Source of the DNA: Mansonella perstans
Taxonomy: Eukaryota > Nematoda > Chromadorea > Rhabditida > Onchocercidae
Direction of reading: 5' to 3'
DNA: 64,000 nucleotides
NCBI GenBank assembly: GCA_037074765.1
Contig: JBAMDO010000119.1
Location: 62,001 to 126,000 of the forward strand
The notes beneath the pieces are model-generated. The model saw nothing but the letters and a program-made list of their open reading frames with translations, did no database searches and had not been told where the DNA came from. The translations under genes were made by a program, and so were the position numbers. Of the stretch, positions 60,011 through 64,000 are shown in pieces. Position 1 is the first letter of the stretch. Each line of letters begins with the position of its first letter.

Positions 60011-63000
60011 AATATAATCTCTGAATTATCGCAGTATTTGGTGACAATTTAAAAAAGAGCCCATCAAACATTGAAAATTAGCATCTACTAATTAGCCAGT
60101 CTGATTTTTAATGTCGCATATAACTGCATATTAGAGTGTGTCCTAATGAATAAACAATGAAGGAAGTGTGAAAATATATAATATCAAGTTCATTGATAAC
60201 AAGTAATTATCGGTAATAGGTGTTTACCACAAATTTACTTGAATATATGTCATAAATATGTCGTAGATGGTGACAAATGTTCGAGAACACATAGTGGTGA
60301 CAAATGCGATACAATATTCTCCATAGATTTACATAATAGCCGTTACTTAACTTAAATTTCTTCGATTCATCGTCCCGTAAAATAATCTGGTGTATTATCC
60401 GGTAAATTGAATCTAATATACTTAAATCTGATATATCTAGTATATTTAAATCTGGTATATCTGGTATATTCGAAAAATATGGTTTTTTTATCGATTGGAA
60501 GTTAAAAAAATAGTTTGATTATTTTATGGAATTATGCGAATTTTGAATTTAAGGTCATTCCTAATTCAATATTGATTTGGAAAAAACTTGTCACTTGATT
60601 TCAGACTACAGCAGTTGTTGGATACGTGAATATTTTGAAGCTGTTTTATCATCTTTGTCATCCAAATTTGGTCGTATCCTAGCGACTTTACAACACTCTC
60701 AAAGTTTTTTTGTCACCCCGTTCAGATGACAATTAAAAGACAAGTTAGGGTAAAGCATGGCAAAATCATCAAATGCTATCGTTCTCAGTGAAATATTCCT
60801 CGCATTATGGTAAAAATATTTGGAAATAGAAATCCGTCCCAAATTTAGGTATTTATTAACAACTTTTTTGAGAAGAAATAATAATGGACCTTTTGTGTTA
60901 TACTAGTAGTGTTCATTGAAAATTAATGTCATAGTGTTACTTCTTAAGGTGTTATAAGGACTTTCACTTGGTGTCATAGCATAATTAGTTAAGAACAGGT
61001 AAGTGATCTGTAGTAGATCTGTAGTTTTGACGAAATAAATAGTTGTCCTTTGATGAAACGAATGAAGTAACTTGAAGCGACGAATCTGAATTGCATGTGC
61101 TGTATTGAATCCTGTGTTTTAGTTTCTTGTGGTTCAGAGCATCATAGAGTTTAGTGGATTAAAATTTAAAGAGTTTTAATCTCTTAAAAAATTTCCGTTA
61201 TACTATAGTATACTATACTACAGTACAGTTACAGTAATTAATGTCACAGTGTTGTTTCTGAAGGTGTAGTTTTGGATATACCTATTCGTTGCGATCATAA
61301 GGGACTCTCACTTGGTGTCATGGCAATTAGTTTGATCTGTAGTAGATTAGTTCTGACAAAATAAATAGTTGTAATTGTTGTCCTTTGATGAAACCAATGT
61401 ACTGTAGGCCAATGTATTGTACTGAATCCTGTGTTTTAGTTTGTTAGGACTTACAGCATTACAGAGGTTAGTTTAAAAAATTTCCCTTACAGTATAGTGA
61501 ATACTCTTTTTGCATAAATCAATCTTTGGATATGGACAGTTATACAAATTAACTTTATCACATGTGTAATCAACATTGGTCATATTGTGGTTGATAAAAT
61601 CGTTAACTGTAATGAATAAAGGTCATAAAGGTCATAGATAACATATACAGAGCATTCAATGGAAACATAACAAATCATGCATAATCATAATTATCACCAG
61701 TACCATAATAACAATTGTGATAACTAATATTCACCGTCATTACATCATTAATTTTTTACTTGACCGGTTGCGATCATTGCAACCGATACCGTTTTCGTGA
61801 CATGATTACTGTAATCACTGTAATTACTGCAACCTCACTATCATCGTTATTGTCAAAAAGTTCAACTAATTTATCAATTTCGAAGTTTTGCTTAAAAGAA
61901 AAGGAAGAATGAAGAGAAGAAAAAGCAAAATAACGCAAATGAGGTTAGTTAAAAGATTTCATTGGCAATTTATAAAAACATTTTTCGTCATTAAATTTTA
62001 ACAATTTTTCGAAATTCAATAGAAACTTATGGCGTTAGACAATAAACCTTTGCAAATAATTGTAGGATATATTCATAATATATATTTAAATTCACTGTGA
62101 AAAAATTTTAAATGAAAGATGATACAATTATTTTAAATGACACAAGGAGTAACAACAAATGCAGTGTCACAAATTGTTAGCCAGATAAAAGAACAAAAAT
62201 ACGTCATCCAACTGCACTCGTACGGAACTGTGACAATGAACAGTGATTTTTAGCTTATCACCGGAGTTAAGCTTAACATCCAACTCTTCAATTAAGCAAT
62301 TGACAGCAATTTACATGTCTTAACATTCAACTCTTATATTAAGCAATTAACAGAGAAACACACATGCAACCACGAAAGTGCATTAAGTATAAATTCTGAA
62401 TCTAATAGGTATAAATGGATCAGTGCCAACTAGTTCAATGTTTCCTTGAACAGAGGAGACTCGGGAATCCTCGAGAATCTGAACTATGGATGCAACATAC
62501 AGAGGAGACTCGTTCCTCGGGAATCTGAATTATGGTAGCGACATACAGAAAAGACTGCTTCCTCGGAAATCTGAACTATGGTAGCAACATACAGAGAAGA
62601 CTCCTTTCTCGGATATCTGTTGTTGTTATCAAGGAAGGCTTGTTATCATAGTTATTAAGGAAGGTTTGACTTCCGGGATTTTTGAATGATTAACACCAAG
62701 TTTCACTTGATAAGCAAACCAAGGAACATTCAATGGTAGCAACATTCAGTGGTACCATATCAACTTATGGTAGCAACATAACAAACATCATGTACTGCTA
62801 TTTTTCACTTCAACTTAATTAAATTTCTTTCACATTTCATGGGAGATTTCCCTCTGAAAGCGTGTCAAACGTGTCAAACCTACAAATTTTTGATTGGGTG
62901 AATTGGCAATATACGGTGAAATCGAAGAAACTCATTGAAGATGTACAAGCAAAAGAATTGTCCATCGAAGGCTTAATTATTGCTAAGCAAGCTAATTGAA

Positions 63001-64000
63001 GGGAATGGTTGTGAAGAGTAGTACATGAATTGGTTCTTTAGAAACTTTCTACATCTTGTACAATAACACATGCTACCATCAGTAACTTTCTACATCTCGT
63101 ATAAGAATACGTGCTACCATCAGTACACCGAGGAAGTTCAGTCGTAAATTGTACTGAGTTAAATCAAAATGACTTGAAAATCTATTACTTCTCTAACAAA
63201 AAGTAAGTACTTTTTCAAATCTACAGTGTCTAAGTTCACTTACATTCATTCTATCTTTAAAATATTTAAAATCCAGTAAATAAAAATACAACAAAAAGGC
63301 ATTTCTCTTCGCATCTTCCAATTAATGACAGTATTTGATTTCAAAAAAAAAAAAAAAAAAAAAAAAAAACACTGAACCATTAATTAATATGGTAAGTGGA
63401 ATTTATTAAAAATATTTTCAAATAATTAAAGACGAAATAAAAAATGAATGAATTGATCAACCACCTGTAGGGAATCATTAATAAAATGGCAGTAAGACTG
63501 GAGAAATGGTGGTTTTTATGAATGAATGGGTGAGAGAGACAGACCGTAACAAACGACGGGAGTGGACGAAAAGTGGACAAAGACAGTATGATAGAAGAAG
63601 AGAGGATCGCACTTGAAACGAAGGAAACTTTGAAATCGCTCGATCGTTTTTAGAAGGCTTGCAAACCTTTCCTCGTCTTGATGAAGTGAGTGACCTGCTA
63701 GATTCAAGTTATATGTGTAGTTAAATTTTGACCTTTCATGTCAAAGGTCAAAGTGCTGCACTGTGGACATAACTAACAGCATCGAAGCGAGCTACTGACA
63801 GAGTGTTGTTTATAGGATTAAAATCTCTTTTCCGAGGCAGTCGACCGTATTTTAATTTCTTTTTTCTCTCCACACGCGTTTACTTTACGTTTACGTTTAC
63901 TTTACGTTTAAGTTTACGTTTACTTTGTGTTTTACTTCACATGTAAGGCTTAGCAACAGCTGTTGATGAACGATTATCATTCAACTGAAGATATTGGTCG
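60011..64000. other. Gene-free tail after the FAM43-like gene
   Basis: I see no supported exon on either strand. Contents: a duplication of about 240 bp at 60920-61165 and 61230-61470 (ctctcacttggtgtcat, aaataaatagttgtcc, gaatcctgtgttttagttt); about 48 bp x 4 at 62448-62615 (acatacagaggagactcg, aatctgaactatggtagc); about 41 bp x 2 at 63045-63125 (aactttctacatcttgta, tgctaccatcagta); an A run at 63342-63369; and tttacgtttac repeats at 63880-63930. Confidence 0.6.
63342..63369 (+). repeat. Homopolymer A run of about 27 bases
   Basis: An uninterrupted adenine run flanked by gtatttgatttc and cactgaaccatt. It may be the tail of a processed retroposon, but no upstream element is recognisable and flanking target duplications are not evident. 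Confidence 0.6.

Noticed and set aside
2401..63372. Poly(T) with ggttcagtg at 2401 and poly(A) with cactgaacc at 63342 as two ends of one retroposon family
   Set aside because: The flanking motif is on the opposite side of the homopolymer once strands are matched, so the resemblance is coincidental.
1..64000. CRISPR array, bacterial operons, rRNA or prophage
   Set aside because: Spliced eukaryotic genes throughout. The regular repeats are tandem minisatellites without unique spacers or cas genes.

Overview
This is a window of AT-rich eukaryotic nuclear DNA. Every convincing gene is split by GT-AG introns with TTTCAG-type acceptors, and the products are conserved animal proteins. I infer a nematode. 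The best evidence is that the RNA polymerase I/III subunit gene RPAC2/AC19 (POLR1D) lies directly upstream of the gamma-tubulin gene on the same strand; as I recall, the same neighbours occur in C. elegans (rpac-19 and tbg-1). TTAATTAA-rich spacers and acceptor-like AGs just upstream of several start codons (possible trans-splice sites) also fit. Exon models were built by hand from reading frame, splice signals, intron phase and remembered family motifs. No search was run.

Layout: a partial short-chain dehydrogenase on the minus strand (about 0-1 kb); an LTR-like, repeat-rich spacer (1-3.8 kb); POLR1D then gamma-tubulin on the plus strand (3.8-11 kb); an unidentified two-helix membrane protein on the minus strand (12.3-15.5 kb); the proteasome-associated deubiquitinase USP14 (17-22.8 kb) and the dehydrodolichyl diphosphate synthase DHDDS (24.9-31.7 kb) on the plus strand; the Golgi pH regulator GPR89 on the minus strand, convergent with DHDDS (32-37.1 kb); a small coiled-coil protein on the minus strand (38.7-41.4 kb); the kinetochore protein SKA1 then ZNHIT1 of the SWR1/SRCAP complex on the plus strand (42.1-49.2 kb); a long gene-poor spacer with one orphan exon and several minisatellites (49.2-54.8 kb); a FAM43-like PID-domain gene on the plus strand (54.9-60 kb); and a gene-free, repeat-bearing tail (60-64 kb).

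The genes are housekeeping: transcription, microtubule nucleation and kinetochore attachment, protein turnover, dolichol synthesis, Golgi ion balance and chromatin remodelling. They do not form one pathway.

The most striking property is in the introns. In at least a dozen introns, on both strands, the intron carries one or more decayed copies of the adjacent exon edge: exon head plus acceptor, or exon tail plus donor, with flanking intron sequence, about 50-220 bp away. These exon-edge echoes, several in-intron minisatellites (one of about 3.6 kb in DHDDS) and short repeats shared between distant introns suggest intron growth by repeated local duplication across splice junctions.
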